The notes under the pieces are model-generated. The model made no database searches and was not told where the DNA came from. It saw only the letters and a list, made by a program, of their open reading frames with translations. Below, piece by piece: positions 13,236 through 24,398 of a DNA stretch of 64,000 nt (position 1 is its first letter; every line of letters starts with the position of its first letter). The stretch comes from Trematomus loennbergii. Taxonomy: Eukaryota; Chordata; Actinopteri; Perciformes; Nototheniidae. Made by a program: the position numbers and the translations under genes. The DNA is taken from positions 374,501-438,500 of the forward strand of contig JAAOOA010000010.1 of NCBI GenBank assembly GCA_012861695.1. The letters run 5' to 3'.

Positions 13236-13340
13236 AATCTCTGGCATATAGAATGAGATCTGCAGGTCTCCCTTGAAAAAGAGATCTATGATCTCAATGG
13301 GACCAATCTGTTTAAATAAAGGTTTGAAATTAAATTAAAT
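13236..13340 (+). mobile_element. LINE 3'-tail fragment
   Basis: GCAGGTCTCCCTTGAAAAAG, GATCTCAATGGGACC and TTTAAATAAAGG follow each other in the order found at the 3' end of a common fish non-LTR retrotransposon. It is closed by an AATTAAATTAAAT tail. Only the 3' UTR is present. Confidence 0.5.
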
Positions 13341-13424
13341 GAAATGAGACAGTTATGGAGAGCAACAGATAGTTTGTACTTTTTTGCTGAGTTTGAATCG
13401 TTGTTCCTTTAATTTTAAATGCAT

Positions 13425-14035
13425 CTAATAGGGGAGAGTGGGATAGGATGGGCCAGTGGGTAAGTTGACCCATCCCCTTTATCTAGGGAACTGTGCACAT
13501 TTGATGCCATGTGACCAAGCACCCATAATTTCTATTTGGCTGTGATGGAGAGAAGCACATGGTACAGTGGTAAATGTGTTTTATCATAATAAAACATGTA
13601 TTGCTTGTCAAAGTACATTTTGAAGATGTCAGGTATAATTACTGCAAATGTATCCAGGTCTGAAATATGTATCATACATGTTGGTTATTTAGCAAGGTGT
13701 AAAGCCTTGTGAATCATTTAGCTAAAGATTAGCATGAATGATTAAGGACAGTTTTTTTCCCAAAAAGTGTCTGTGCGGTAAAGTGAGCCAGTGGTTCAAC
13801 TTAACCCCCCATGAGGCACTGAGGTTGAAGTTAAGTCTCTGTGGTATGAAATGGTATTTCAGTGTAGTTTTACAACTGATCTGTTTTGGATGTTTTAGAC
13901 ATGTAGAAAGAACAACAATCCTGTACCAAACAGCTGGAGAGCAGGTAGGGGGTGCAAGAGATCACATGATTCACATGATCTTGATAGAATGAATTATATT
14001 TGTTTAGGTTCAATCATTTTAAACCTCGCAGGGCC
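13425..14035. other. Noncoding; GGGGAGAGTGGG-type repeat
   Basis: The block starts with ATAGGGGAGAGTGGGATAGG and GGTAAGTTGACCC. It resembles, in inverted orientation, the block at about 37690-37940, which ends CCCCACTCTCCCCTAT and also carries short AATTTACCCC motifs. They are probably two diverged copies of one dispersed repeat. An 84-codon open frame across 13738-13992 shows no recognisable domain. Confidence 0.4.
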
Positions 14036-14357
14036 GGCAAGGCAAGTTTATTTATATAGCACCTTTCAACACAAGGCAATTCAAAGTGCTTTACAAAAAT
14101 GAAATACATTTAAAAACAGTCATAAAAAGCAAAGATAATAAAATTAAAATTAAAAGAAAAATACATGAATAAAAGTTACAGTGCAGTTTAAGATACGAAT
14201 AGTTCAATTAAAAGCAGCGCAAAAGAAAAGTCTTCAGCCTGGATTTTAAAGTAGTAAGAGTTGCAGCGGACCTGCAGGTTCCTGGGAGTTTGTTCCAGAT
14301 ATTTGGAGCACAATAACTGAACTTCTCCATGTTTAGTTCTGACTCTAGGGACAGAAA
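14036..14357 (-). pseudogene. LINE ORF2 C-terminus and 3' UTR
   Basis: On the minus strand this encodes the terminal LINE peptide FSYCAPNIWNKLPGTCRSAA and then TLTTLKSRLKTFLL, followed by a stop and the 3' UTR, which ends in a GCAAGGCAAG-type tail. It directly continues the reading of 27956-28385 once F1 is removed. Confidence 0.85.
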
Positions 14358-14488
14358 CAACCTGGTCTCACCAGAATACGTGACTCCACCACGACTCCTT
14401 AACACCGCAGTACGTGGTGGAGTCACGGACTCTGCTACATTTACGTGTCGGCACCACGCAACAACCCCAATGTAAAGTGAATGAGGCT

Positions 14489-14962
14489 TGTAATGGCATC
14501 CAAGGTTTCCTTTGATGCCACTATAGAGCGGGGTTGACGACACGCAATCCAGAGCAATAAGCAGCCGAAGGTTTTCAGTAAAAAAATGTAATTTATTAAC
14601 AAAAAAGGTATTGACTTAAATAGTCTCAAAATAACAAATCTAACTAATAATTTCGGCGATATACTTTCCTATATAAACTATACTTTGCAGTCCAATTTGC
14701 AACACTAATTTAGTTTACAATTTGCGGTCGAAAAACTGTTCCGCTCCCCGTCTCATCAGGTCTCAGAGCACCCCAGCTGTCCTCAATTACCTCACTTAAA
14801 TAAAACCGGAAGGTACAAGGAAACAGATCATGTTTACGATTTAAAATAAACAATCATTTCATCAAAAGATATTCACCATGGCAATATAAATCATTTTACA
14901 TCATTAATTCATTTATCAAATTATGAATAAATAATAACTTTGACTTCATTGTGGCTCTAACA
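14489..14962. mobile_element. Solo LTR (474 bp)
   Basis: It starts TGTAATGGCATCC and ends GGCTCTAACA (TG...CA), flanked by the 5-bp duplication AGGCT (14484-14488 and 14963-14967). The opposite arm of F1 has the uninterrupted site GAATGAGGCTCCTTTG (complement of 26240-26260), which proves insertion after F1 formed. No internal coding region remains. Confidence 0.85.
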
Positions 14963-16461
14963 AGGCTCCTTTGTCGTGGTGCACACACGCATTTCTACAA
15001 CGTCCCGCAGTGAGCTTTTATTCTATAAAACGTTTTTAAAATCTACTTTATAGCTTGTAGTAACTCACGGGAGGCTTCTTTTATTTTATTTGTATTCATA
15101 ATTATTTTTATTTTATTCAGAATGTATTATAGTGCATTTGTTACGAATTTTTGTTCTCAAAAAACAGTGCATTGTGTGTAATACAACTGTGATTTTTATT
15201 AAATTAGTTAGTTTTAAGGAAGGCCAGAGCTTCAGCTGTGTCAAATAGATTGTTCCCTTTAGTTAACGTTATTTAAAAGATAATTATATTCCTATTTGAT
15301 CATGTCCCCTTTATTGTAGGTTATATTAGTCATTTAAAAAATATATAATGTTGATAATGATGGTGAAAACCACTCCCCCCACATCCGAATGACGATGGCT
15401 ACTGACTGTATTTCAAATGCTTTTTGTTTAATAGTAATAATTATTATTTTTATTATAACAACAATAAACCACAATGCAGTTCGGTAAAGTGTGACGTCAC
15501 CCCATTCACGCCGCCGTGGGTCCTTTGGCGTGCAGTTAAAGGCAATGTGAGCGTCCATTCCCATTGGATAACGGAGGATTTTACACCCGGAAGTAAGTAT
15601 TCTCCTTACTGTCGATTGATTTGACAGTGATATCTGCACTTCTCATCAACTCAAAAACACCAGATTATCCTTGTTAATTACACAACATTGATTGGTTTAA
15701 ATTGTGTACAATGCTTTTGTATTTTTCCCCTTCGATTCGGAGAAACAAATATTTTTTCAGAGTTTAGGATGGCAGAAGACACTACACTACCCAGAATCCC
15801 CAGCTATCGTTTAGGACTACACCATGTGCTCTGTTTGACAAACCCCGTGATTAGTCCTCAAGCTCTGTGATTGGTTGACCTCCAACTGCATTCCATATGA
15901 AAAAAAACGTTTCGTAAAAGATCAAATCATACTTTATTCAGCAGTGCTTGCTTTACTCTTTGAAAGTCATCACATGAATGCATTGTAATAAATGGTTCGG
16001 CTGCATTGAATATTACACATCTGTCGTAGTTCTTTTTTTATCTACAGAGATCGGGACTCACAATAGACCGGAAACTATTCTTTTACCGTTCTGTTTTAAT
16101 TTCACAATAAAGTTCGTAGTAATATTTAGTTTTTATATTATTGTTTTTTATTAACTACTAGACCACTGGGTCATGTTAAGACCATCTTTTCTGTGTTGCT
16201 GTGGGTTTTTTACATCGCTTTTGTGTTACAAATATCAAAACAATAACAAATATATCCGTCGTAAACTAAACCGGAAACAGCAGTCTATTTTATTTTGTAA
16301 ACTTGACAGCTTTTTAACCCAAACCACCTACTGGTTAAAGCACGTTATTACACGTTTAGAGTAACTACAATGCAGGTAGATTGTGTTGCTTTTTAATGAC
16401 TGTTTTAAAACGCCTTTTTCTTAATGTCTTTCATTTTGTAAAGCACTTTTGAATGTGTTAC

Positions 16462-16658
16462 GGGAGGCGTGTGGCACAGTGGATAGAGCCTTGGTATGGG
16501 GATCAGATGGTCACAGGTTTAAACCCCACTGCAGTCAGCATGTCGTTGTGTCCCTGAGACACTTCACCCCAAATTGCTCCTGTGGGGATTGCCCACAGTA
16601 TTGAGTATGTAAGTTGCTTTGGATAAAAGCGTCTAACAAGTAACATGTAAAGTAATGT
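16462..16658 (+). mobile_element. tRNA-derived SINE
   Basis: The head has pol III A-box-like GTGGCACAGTGGATAGAG and B-box-like GGTTTAAACCCC, spaced as in a tRNA. The body has CCTGAGACACTTCACCCC and the tail has GCTTTGGATAAAAGCGTCTA followed by an AAGTAACATGTAA run. This is the usual fish layout of a tRNA head plus LINE-like tail. It is not a functional tRNA gene. Confidence 0.75.
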
Positions 16659-17362
16659 TATATTTGATGCAAACATTTAAATATTAAGAGTACATACTCT
16701 TTATCTGCAGATCTCTATAAAGTATATTCATTACTCGTTATGAATATACAGTATGAATATATAGTGGGAAAGTAGAAGGTCAATGATATAAATATAGAAT
16801 AGAAAATATCAAGAAGATACTGTAAGTGATCTCTACAATAAAACAGTTTAGTGCCTGATATTAAAAAAGATATTAATAGGAGGATGTGCAAAACAGACAA
16901 ACTAATAAGGCTTTATTTAAACATTAAAGAATACTTTAGGTTAAGGTCTTCTTTTAAATAAGAAAAAAGCTTTGGGGGTATCTACAGATAATTATTAAGT
17001 CTGACAAAGTACTTAAAGTCTAATATCCCAAAACATGGTTTGTTTTGGAACTTGACAATCAACTTTGCTGCAATGTTAACTATGTTGAAGCACTTATTTT
17101 AACCGATATACATAATTATACTCTTATAAGATGTATGTAGATAGAATAAGAAATGTGCAGAATACGACAGTTTAATGTGACGGTGTGATGTAGGTAAGAG
17201 TTTGTGTTGCCAACAACGACACCTAAGGGAGTTTCACCCCTAGGAACTAACTATTGATAATATAAGATTTAACCCACAAGGAACACAGGTTTGTTACATA
17301 ACTATTCTAAAAACACCAGATACACATTACACAATCAGCTAAAAGTTAATACTGGGACATAG

Positions 17363-17555
17363 GATAGTGGTGGTCTAATGGATAGTGAGGTGGGCTGAAG
17401 ATCGCAAGGTTGTGAGTTCAAATCCCGCCAGGAACACCACCACTAGTGTGCCCTTGAGTAAGGCACTTAGTCATTAATTTCTCCAGGGAGAATGTCTTGG
17501 TAATTGTAAGTCGCTTTGGATAAAAGCGTCAGCTAAATGAAATGTAATGTAATGT
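17363..17555 (+). mobile_element. tRNA-derived SINE
   Basis: Head GGTGGTCTAATGGATAGTG (A box) and GGTTGTGAGTTCAAATCCC (B box). Body CCCTTGAGTAAGGCACTTA and tail GTCGCTTTGGATAAAAGCGTC, followed by a short TGTAATGTAATG array. Same architecture as the SINE at 16462 but a different head. Confidence 0.8.
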
Positions 17556-17584
17556 TGAATGGTGGAAGTATACACACATATTGA

Positions 17585-17707
17585 TAGATGTCTTGTAATG
17601 CACTGTTGAGGAACCTGTGACCCAAGTTTTTCATTCATTGCATAACTACACCGTAGTTGTGTATATGATATGTCAATAAACCTTTGAAAATCTTGAAATC
17701 TTGAAAG
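17585..17707 (+). mobile_element. LINE 3'-end fragment
   Basis: GCACTGTTGAGGAACCTGTG, CATTGCATAACTACACCGTA, GTCAATAAACCTTTG and a terminal TCTTGAAATCTTGAAA repeat, in the order typical of fish LINE 3' ends. The same fragment lies inverted inside F2 at about 39063-39190, so it was part of the F ancestor. Confidence 0.65.
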
Positions 17708-17991
17708 GGATGTGCAAAATAGCCATTATATACAGTTTTTGATGAACGATTAGAGAATAACGAGTAATGAATATACTTTATAAAGATCTGCAGATAAATA
17801 TTTAGTCTTCTCAAGCACCCACTACCAAATATCTCTCCTGATTGTTGGCAGTTGACAATCACCTTCACTGAATTGTACTCAGGTGTAACTAAAGTCTGAT
17901 TTAAGGGTTGTTTATATTTCACATCATTAATCCAAATCTGTAAAGTAACTAAAATAAATGTAGTGGAGTAAAAATACCAGGTTAACCTTAA

Positions 17992-20011
17992 CCTGTTAAG
18001 CCCGAGAGACCCCGGTACCGGGGCACTGCCGCAACATCTTGCAGGAAACAGTGTCTGAGGGCTGAAGTAAAAAGATATGATTCTAAACTGTATTAGAGTA
18101 AACATGTATTGTTTGAACTGTTTTAAGTAATCCATATAGAAATGATATTCTCACTTACAACTCACTGACCCAGAGATCCTGTTACACACACATACACCTT
18201 CCTTTTAGCCAGAGCGCACACACATGTTCTTTTCAAGGCTTCAGTATGTTCTTTCTGGGCTCATTATATCTGTATACAATGTTTAATTGTCTGAGAGTAA
18301 CAGTTTATGTGAAAGATGCCATGGGAAAATAAGGGAGTGAATACCGGTGCAGAGATAAGATTGACTTTGACCTTGTAGAACCTTAGAATCTCACGTTCTG
18401 GTCAGAACTCTGATTCACTGTATTGAACCCGGCCAGATGTGGATCCAACCAGTTAGGACACCTGGGGGAGTGAGCAGCTCACACAGCTCCTCCCCACGGA
18501 CTCTCTGATTCGCTTGGGAGTAAAATGGGAAGGAAGAGTCGACCCATCTCCGCCCCAAAATATGGATATGAATACTGTTGTTTTTGTATGTAAAAATACT
18601 TCTGGTTTGTTGGAGGCTGGTCTAGAGACGTGTAAACCGCATCCCAAACCTGAAGTCTGTACTTCTCGTTTCCTGAAGGCTGGTCTGTCTACCTGTAAAC
18701 AGCATCACAAGCCTGAAGTCCGGAGTACTCTGTATGACTAAGTATACATGTTTTATTTCCTACCAGAGTAAACTCAGATAATTGTTATAACTTTTGATTC
18801 CGGGTTTTCAATTCCTTTCTTTATTAAATAGAGATCAGCCTCATTCAACAAACGGCGCGCAGCAGAGGGGGGGCTCTCAGCCACCCTAATAGGTGTTCTG
18901 CTCCAACAGGGCATGTTCATTTAATAAACTATGAATGTTTTATATCCATGTAACGGAAGAAACTCATCAAACTGATCATTTTTTTTTAAAAAAAAAACAA
19001 AACCCACAATGCTAACGCTGAGCCTCTGAATTAGCAACGAGCGAAAAATGCTAACAAATTACTGCATCGAAAATCACTCACAAAACCATATTATTTATCT
19101 TTTCTCCACATCCATGACATCGTTTCACATCGTGAGGTGACACAGAATCGAAGGGTACCCTCATTATCACTGAATTATACGAAATCGCGACGTTATAAAC
19201 AAAAACAGACATCAAAACATGTGGCGCTAGGTAGCTCAAAATGCTAACATAGTTACCTTGTCTCTGTAGTCTCTCCAAAGGGGTCTTCAATGGCATTAAA
19301 ACGATAAAAATGCTGCTGAAGTTAATCCATAGGTTAATCCAATGTGTCTGTGTCCCTTTGAAATGATTTCTGATAATCATGAGCAATGAGACTGCTTTTC
19401 CGTTTCTAGATGTCAGAGCGAGAGATAGTTTCACTCTAATGCAAAATTACATGCGCAAAGCCCCCACCTTTTTGTTTTACAACGACTGTGTGTGGGGGAC
19501 TCCCCCTTCGATTCTATTGGCTCCAACGGTCAGAAAGAGGTGTCAACCATCAAAATCGACAAAGGGGGGCCAGAGATATGAAAAATAAACCATTTCCACC
19601 CAAATCACCTCAGAGGTGGAGTGTTGTTGGCTAAACCTCTCTAAAAAGGTCAAATGTCACTTGTTTAGCATCAATCTTGATACAGGGTACTTATTATATG
19701 TTGTACTTTAGATTCCTAAAGCTTGTAGTCTACCTTACCATCATCCAAGGGTAGTTTTCACTATAAGTAAAAAAGAATATTTGGACGGACACTATAATTT
19801 ACAGTTTTTTACTATGTAAAATCTGAATTTTCTTTAAAATAAAAAACATCTATATTGTTCTGACTTTTCTAGATCCAACTCACAGGTTTACCATTACTTT
19901 GAGAAACAAGATTATTAATTTAACCCTTTTAGAAGGGAAGATATGGTCATTTGTTCTGGGAATGTCATTTTCGAGCCTGAGACCTGAAAAACAAGCTCAG
20001 GGCTTAACAGG
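17992..20011. mobile_element. piggyBac-like non-autonomous element P1
   Basis: The ends are CCTGTTAAGCCCGAGAG and CTCAGGGCTTAACAGG, with TTAA on both sides (17988-17991 and 20012-20015). Without the solo LTR it carries (18063-18908) it is about 1.17 kb, the same as P4 and P5. The interior has no transposase. It shares with the other copies the strings GGCATTAAAACGATAAAA, CATCATCCAAGGGTAGTTTT and CATTTGTTCTGGGAATGTC. The TTAA target and C-rich GGTACCGG subterminal sequence support piggyBac. Confidence 0.75.
18063..18908. mobile_element. Solo LTR (846 bp)
   Basis: It starts TGAAGTAAAAAGATATG, ends TGCTCCAACA and is flanked by the 4-bp repeat GGGC (18059-18062 and 18909-18912). P2 gives the empty site CTGAGGGCATGTTC at 23800. 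The interior carries two diverged copies of a roughly 60-bp segment around 18612-18720 (GTGTAAACCGCATC... and CTGTAAACAGCATC...). Confidence 0.8.
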
Positions 20012-20015
20012 TTAA

Positions 20016-20357
20016 ATAACGCCCTCAGGATTATAAAAGACCCCCATCACCCCAGCCACAAACTGTTCTGTCTGCTGCCGTCTGGCAGGCGGTACTGCAG
20101 CATCAGGACTAAAACCACCAGACTCAGGGACAGTTTCATCCCACAGGCCACAAGACTATTAAACACCTGAACTTTGAAACAACATCCATAACATTCATCT
20201 GGCTGCTACTTAGAAATGATTTATCTAATATATCATATTCCAATCACTTGTATATAGACTCTTATTGCACTATTTCACTTTTTACTATTTTCTTTTTGTA
20301 TTTACTTACTTTTTCTGTGTATTTGTGTTGCACTGTTGGAGGAGCCTGTGACCTAAA
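20016..20357 (+). pseudogene. LINE RT C-terminus and 3' UTR fragment
   Basis: From 20017 the plus strand reads NALRIIKDPHHPSHKLFCLL, then a PSGRRYCSIRTKT...RDSFIPQATRLLNT segment and a stop. This is the characteristic end of a fish non-LTR retrotransposon ORF2. A short UTR follows and ends at the poly-G tract. It is 5'-truncated by P1. Confidence 0.7.
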
Positions 20358-20377
20358 GGGGGGGGGGGGGGGGGGGG
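20358..20377. repeat. Poly-G tract (20 G)
   Basis: Homopolymer run between the LINE fragment and the right arm of F1. Confidence 0.9.
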
Positions 20378-21166
20378 TTAGGACACGTTCGAGTCTTGTT
20401 TTGGATAGTGTGCCGTCAATGGGTTTCATTCCATTTCAAAGTGCTGTTTGACGCTCGGCGTAAACTTCGCGCACTGCCACTCCAACATCCAATCACAGAG
20501 CTTGAGGACTAATCACGGGGTTTGTCAAGCAAAGCACATGGTGTAGTCCCAAACGATAGCTGAGGATTCTGGGTAGTGTAGTGTCTTCTGCCATCCTAAA
20601 CTCCGAAAAAATATTTGTTTCTCCAAATCGAAGGGGAAAAATACAAAAGCATTGTACACAATTTAAACCAATCAATGTTGTGTAATTAACAAGGATAATC
20701 TGGTGTTTTTCAGTTGATGAGTAGTGCAGATATCACTGTAAAATCAATAGAGTAAGGAGAATAGTTACTGCCGGATGTAAAATCCTCCGTTATCCAATGG
20801 GAATGGACGCTCACATTGCCTTTAACTGCCGCGTCACAGCTGCACGCCAAAGGACCCACGGCGGCGTACGTTGAAGCTTCTGCCCATTCACTTTGAATGG
20901 GGTGACGTCACACTTTACCGAACTGCATTTTGGTTTATTGTTGTTATAATAAAAATGATTATTATTACTATTAAACAAAAAGCATTTGAAATACAGTCAG
21001 TAGCCATCGTCATTCCGATGTGGGGGGAGTGGTTTTCACCATCATTATCAACATTATATAATTTTTAAATGACTAATATTAGCCTACAATAAAGGGGACA
21101 TGATCAAATAGGAATATAATTGTCAGGGTTGAGCGAAGCAGGCAGGACCCAAATGCAGATTTAGGG

Positions 21167-22870
21167 TTAAACCCGGGGGCAAAGCAGAAGCCGAGAAGGG
21201 GGACTCGGGCGGACGGCCCGGGGGCAAAGCAGAGGCCGAGAAGGGGGACTCGAGCGGACGGCCCGGGGGAACAGCAACAGAGCAGGGAAGTCCGCGGCGG
21301 GGAAACTCAGTGGGCCGAAGACAGGGGTGAAGGCCTCGTCGGGGTAAATTAGGGGGCCGGACTCGAGGGAGAAGGCAGCGGCTGGGAAGTCAGGGGGCCG
21401 GGCTCGAGGGCGAAGGCCGCGGCTGGGGAACTCAGGGGGCCGGGCTCGAGGGCGATGGCCGCGGCTGGGGAACTCGCGGGGCCGGGCACAAGGACGGGCA
21501 GGAAGGCAGTGCCGGGACAACTCCGGAGGACGTGCAGGGAGACGGCGTAGGCCGCGATGGGGCCCCTCCGGGGTCAGCTGGATCGCCGGAGCAGGAGCAC
21601 TGGGAGCTGGAGATGGCGGAACCCCCGGTGGTACAGGAACCGGTGTCGGCCGGACAGGAAACGCAGCCGTCGGGACAGGTGCAGACGGAACCCTGGACAG
21701 AACATGGGCTGGTGTCGACTGAACCCCAGACGTCAGCGGGACCCCCAACAGAACTGGACAAGGTGTAGGCGGGACCCCCGGTGGGTCAGGATCTGGTGGC
21801 AGCTGGACCTCTGACTGAACAGGATTCGGAGCTGGCTGGACCTCCGACAAAACAGGTGTCGGCTGGACCCCCAACGGCACAGGACATGGAGTTGGCAGGA
21901 CCCCCGACGAAACAGGTGTTGGCTGGACCCCCAACGAGACAGGAAATGGGGTTGGCTGGACCCCCGGCAGGATAGTAGTCGGCGGTACCCCCAACGAGAC
22001 AGGACATGGTGTTGCCAGGACCCCCAACGAAACAGGTGTCGGCAGGACCCCCAACGGCACAGGACATGGAGTTGGAAGGACCCCCGACGAAACAGGTGTT
22101 GGCTGGACCCCCAACGGCACAGGACATGGAGTTGGCAGGACCCCCGACAAAACAGGTGTCGGCTGGACCCCCAACGGCACAGGACATGGAGTTGGCAGGA
22201 CCCCCAGCAGAACCCCCAACGGAACAAAGCATGGAGTTGGGACATGAGTTGGGACTTGAGAAGGGACTAGAGAGGGAATTGGAGAAGGGACTTGAGAAGG
22301 GACTTGGGAAGGGACTTGAGTAAGGACTTGAGAAGGGACTAGAGAAGGGACTAGAGAAGGAACTAGAGAGGGGATTAGAGAAGGGACTTGAGAAGGGACT
22401 TGGAAAGGGACTTGGAAAGGGACTTGGAAAGGGACTTGGAAAGGGACTTGAGTAAAGACTTGAGAAGGGACTAGAGAAGGGACTTGAGAAGGGACTTGAG
22501 AAGGCACTTGAGAAGGGACTTGAGATGGGACTAGAGAGGGGACTTGAGAAGGCACTTGAGAAGGGACTAGAGAAGGGACTAGAGAAGGGACTTGGGAAGG
22601 GACTAGAGAAGGGACTAGAGGAGGGACTTGAGAAGGGACTTGAGGAGGGACTTGAGAAGGGACTTGAGTAGGGACTAGAGGAGGGACCATGGCTGCTGGG
22701 GCCGGAACCAGGGCCTGAACCATGGCTTCTGGGGCTGGGACCATGGCTGCTGGCCGGGACCATGGCTGCTGGGCCGGAACCAGGGCCTGAACCATGGCTG
22801 CTGGGGCCGGGACCATTGCTGCTGGGGCCGGTACTGGAGCCGGAACCATGGCTTCTGGGGCTGGGACCAT
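21167..22870 (-). CDS. Proline-rich repetitive ORF of the LTR element
   Basis: A 567-codon uninterrupted minus-strand frame starting at 22870; an upstream Met in another frame exists. Composition and repeats dominate it. Residues about 1-65 are an MVPAPxA repeat. About 70-225 is a PSQVPSLV 4-residue (12-bp) array. About 230-400 is a 20-residue (60-bp) array with PTPCPVPLGV and QPTPVSSGV. The C-terminus is an Arg/Pro-rich PRARPPEFPSRG repeat. It has no catalytic motif, zinc knuckle or membrane segment. All repeat units are multiples of three, so the frame survives copy-number change, which suggests past coding selection or simply repeat phase. It could be a degenerate gag-like protein; function unknown. 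Confidence 0.45.
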   Translation of the reverse strand: MVPAPEAMVPAPVPAPAAMVPAPAAMVQALVPAQQPWSRPAAMVPAPEAMVQALVPAPAAMVPPLVPTQVPSQVPPQVPSQVPPLVPSLVPSQVPSLVPSLVPSQVPSQVPSLVPSQVPSQVPSQVPSQVPSLVPSQVFTQVPFQVPFQVPFQVPFQVPSQVPSLIPSLVPSLVPSLVPSQVLTQVPSQVPSQVPSPIPSLVPSQVPTHVPTPCFVPLGVLLGVLPTPCPVPLGVQPTPVLSGVLPTPCPVPLGVQPTPVSSGVLPTPCPVPLGVLPTPVSLGVLATPCPVSLGVPPTTILPGVQPTPFPVSLGVQPTPVSSGVLPTPCPVPLGVQPTPVLSEVQPAPNPVQSEVQLPPDPDPPGVPPTPCPVLLGVPLTSGVQSTPAHVLSRVPSAPVPTAAFPVRPTPVPVPPGVPPSPAPSAPAPAIQLTPEGPHRGLRRLPARPPELSRHCLPARPCARPREFPSRGHRPRARPPEFPSRGLRPRARPPDFPAAAFSLESGPLIYPDEAFTPVFGPLSFPAADFPALLLFPRAVRSSPPSRPLLCPRAVRPSPPSRLLLCPRV

Positions 22871-23288
22871 GGCTGCTGGGGCCCGGGACCATGGCTGCTG
22901 GCACGGGCTGGAATCCTGGCCTTGCGTTTCCTTTCATGCTGCCTTAAAGCCTTGTGGAGGCTCAGAGGTCCTCCAAAGGCCAGACGAGACCCAGCGAAAG
23001 GGTCCTTGAAAGGAGCCTTGTTGGAACTGTGGCCGGCAGGGGGCTAGCATGCCAGGGGCTAGCAGGCCGGGAAACAGGTTTGACCTCAAAGCTACCGAAA
23101 AAGTCCTCCACCCACTCGGGTAGTAACTCCATTAACCAGGGCCTTGAGGTTACTTTGGCGTGCCGTAGAGATAATAGACTGCCTCTCTTCTCTACTGGAG
23201 GCATATCGACAGTCATTCTTTAAGCACATTAAATTGTACGTCACCTCGTACAGACTGTCTGCTCGGTCCATTTTTGGTGAGATCCTTC

Positions 23289-23662
23289 TGTCAGGGTTGA
23301 GCGAAGCAGGCAGGACCCAAATGCAGATTTAACAGAAAATACCTTTATTTCAAGGCTACAAGTAACATACAGAGCTCTCCCCCGTGAACACAGTCAACAA
23401 CAAACAAGGATCTCACAAAGATTAACAGAAAAAGCAGAACCTGAATGCACACAGGACTAATGAAACAAACAAGACACAGGTGAGGAGGGAGGAGAAAACA
23501 CAGGGGCACAAGGTGAACACAATCAGGTAATCAGGTAACAGGTAGGAGGGAACACACAGACAGGAAGCAACATGCAATACGGGGGGTGAACACTTTTCAA
23601 AAATAAAACAGGAAACCAAAGACAGATCTCAAGACAAAACACAACACAGACAGATCGTGACA
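23289..23662 (-). repeat. Long terminal repeat (374 bp)
   Basis: TGTCAGGGTTGAGCG...GATCGTGACA reads TGTCACGATC...CCTGACA on the minus strand. AATAAA lies on the minus strand at 23349-23344, consistent with a polyadenylation signal and with minus orientation. The terminal 43 bp recur at 21121-21163. Confidence 0.8.
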
Positions 23663-24222
23663 ATAATTGTCTTTTAAATAATGTTAACTAACGGGAACAA
23701 TCTATTTGACACAGCTGAAGCTCTGGCCTTCTTAACCTGTTAAGCCCGAGAGACCCCGGTACCGGGGCACTGCCGCAACATCTTGCAGGAAACAGTGTCT
23801 GAGGGCATGTTCATTTAATAAACTATGAATGTTTTATGTCCATGTAACGGGAAGAAACTCATCTAACTGATCTTTTTTTTTTTTTTTTCAAAAGAAAACC
23901 CACAATGCTAACACTGAGCCTCTGAATAGAGTGGCGAAGTCAGCCCATCTACTTCCGCCCCATGGGACCTTATTTCGGAAAAATAATGTATTGAAGTCAA
24001 TGGAGAGAGAAAACGTATCTTTCGATCCCGTTTGAATTGTGCCATGAATTACACATATGATGTTTGTCAATCTTAAAAAATAATTTCCATGTCAAAAAAG
24101 TCACAGTTTGTCGTAAAACTGTTGAAATATAAGACTATGAAAAATACGTAACTAGAAAGACTACAAATCCCAGAGTCGCGTAAGTGATGTCACAATTGTT
24201 TTCCTCCACTAAGATCTAAGAT

Positions 24223-24259
24223 CAGCGCCATATAGATATAATCTATCTATATGGCGCTG
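24223..24259. mobile_element. 37-bp palindromic micro-insertion M1
   Basis: CAGCGCCATATAGAT, then TATAATC, then the inverted end TATCTATATGGCGCTG form a nearly perfect palindrome. The flanks TCTAAGAT (24215-24222) and GCTAAGAT (24260-24267) match at 7 of 8. The ends equal the terminal bases of the P-like element at 28880. It is read as an extreme internal deletion of that family. Confidence 0.5.
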
Positions 24260-24284
24260 GCTAAGATAAGATAACTTTAACAAG

Positions 24285-24398
24285 ATGCCTGTGTGCTTAG
24301 TACCAGGTTGTTATTATACCAGCAATGGGTCTTGCTCGTTCATTCGCTTCCCGTCTGATGAAAGGACCAGGAGTACTCTGGATCATGCTAGCTAGTAG
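24285..24398 (+). pseudogene. THAP-domain N-terminal exon fragment
   Basis: The frame MPVCLVPGCYYTSNGSCSFI continues RFPSDERTRSTL and stops at TAG (24396). C-x4-C (residues 4 and 9) followed by an F-x-R-F-P block is the first half of a C2CH THAP DNA-binding domain. The second Cys/His pair would lie in a later exon or has been deleted. It is the only coding trace in the 1.1 kb element, so the copy is non-autonomous. Confidence 0.55.

Larger units (their letters stand above)
15869..17987. other. F1 loop, left part
   Basis: Sequence between the F1 arms. It contains two SINEs, a LINE tail and a hAT MITE fragment. 16700-16745 and 17750-17800 are inverted copies (CTGCAGATC and AAAGTATATTCATTACTCG), a second hairpin nested inside the first. 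The homologous interior of F2 is at about 38930-39300. No protein-coding gene. Confidence 0.6.
21121..23662 (-). mobile_element. Non-autonomous LTR retroelement with proline-rich ORF
   Basis: Flanked by the 5-bp duplication ATAAT (21116-21120 and 23663-23667); the F1 left arm carries the empty site. On the minus strand it has a full LTR (23662-23289), an internal region with one long repetitive frame, and only the last 43 bp of the second LTR (21163-21121, same GACCCAAATGCAGATTTA end). It has no RT, integrase or protease. It is internally deleted or a parasite of an autonomous relative. Confidence 0.8.

Noticed and set aside
16462..17555. tRNA genes
   Set aside because: A and B boxes are present, but no cloverleaf acceptor pairing was found and both are followed by SINE bodies and tails.
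17635..18135. 166-codon minus-strand frame
   Set aside because: It spans the junction of a LINE tail, a hAT fragment and the left end of P1, with no domain; a chance frame in AT-rich repeats.
15688..20675. The same 60-codon peptide encoded at both 15688 (+) and 20493 (-)
   Set aside because: Explained by the mirror-image arms of F1 rather than by a duplicated gene; a similar pair exists in F2.
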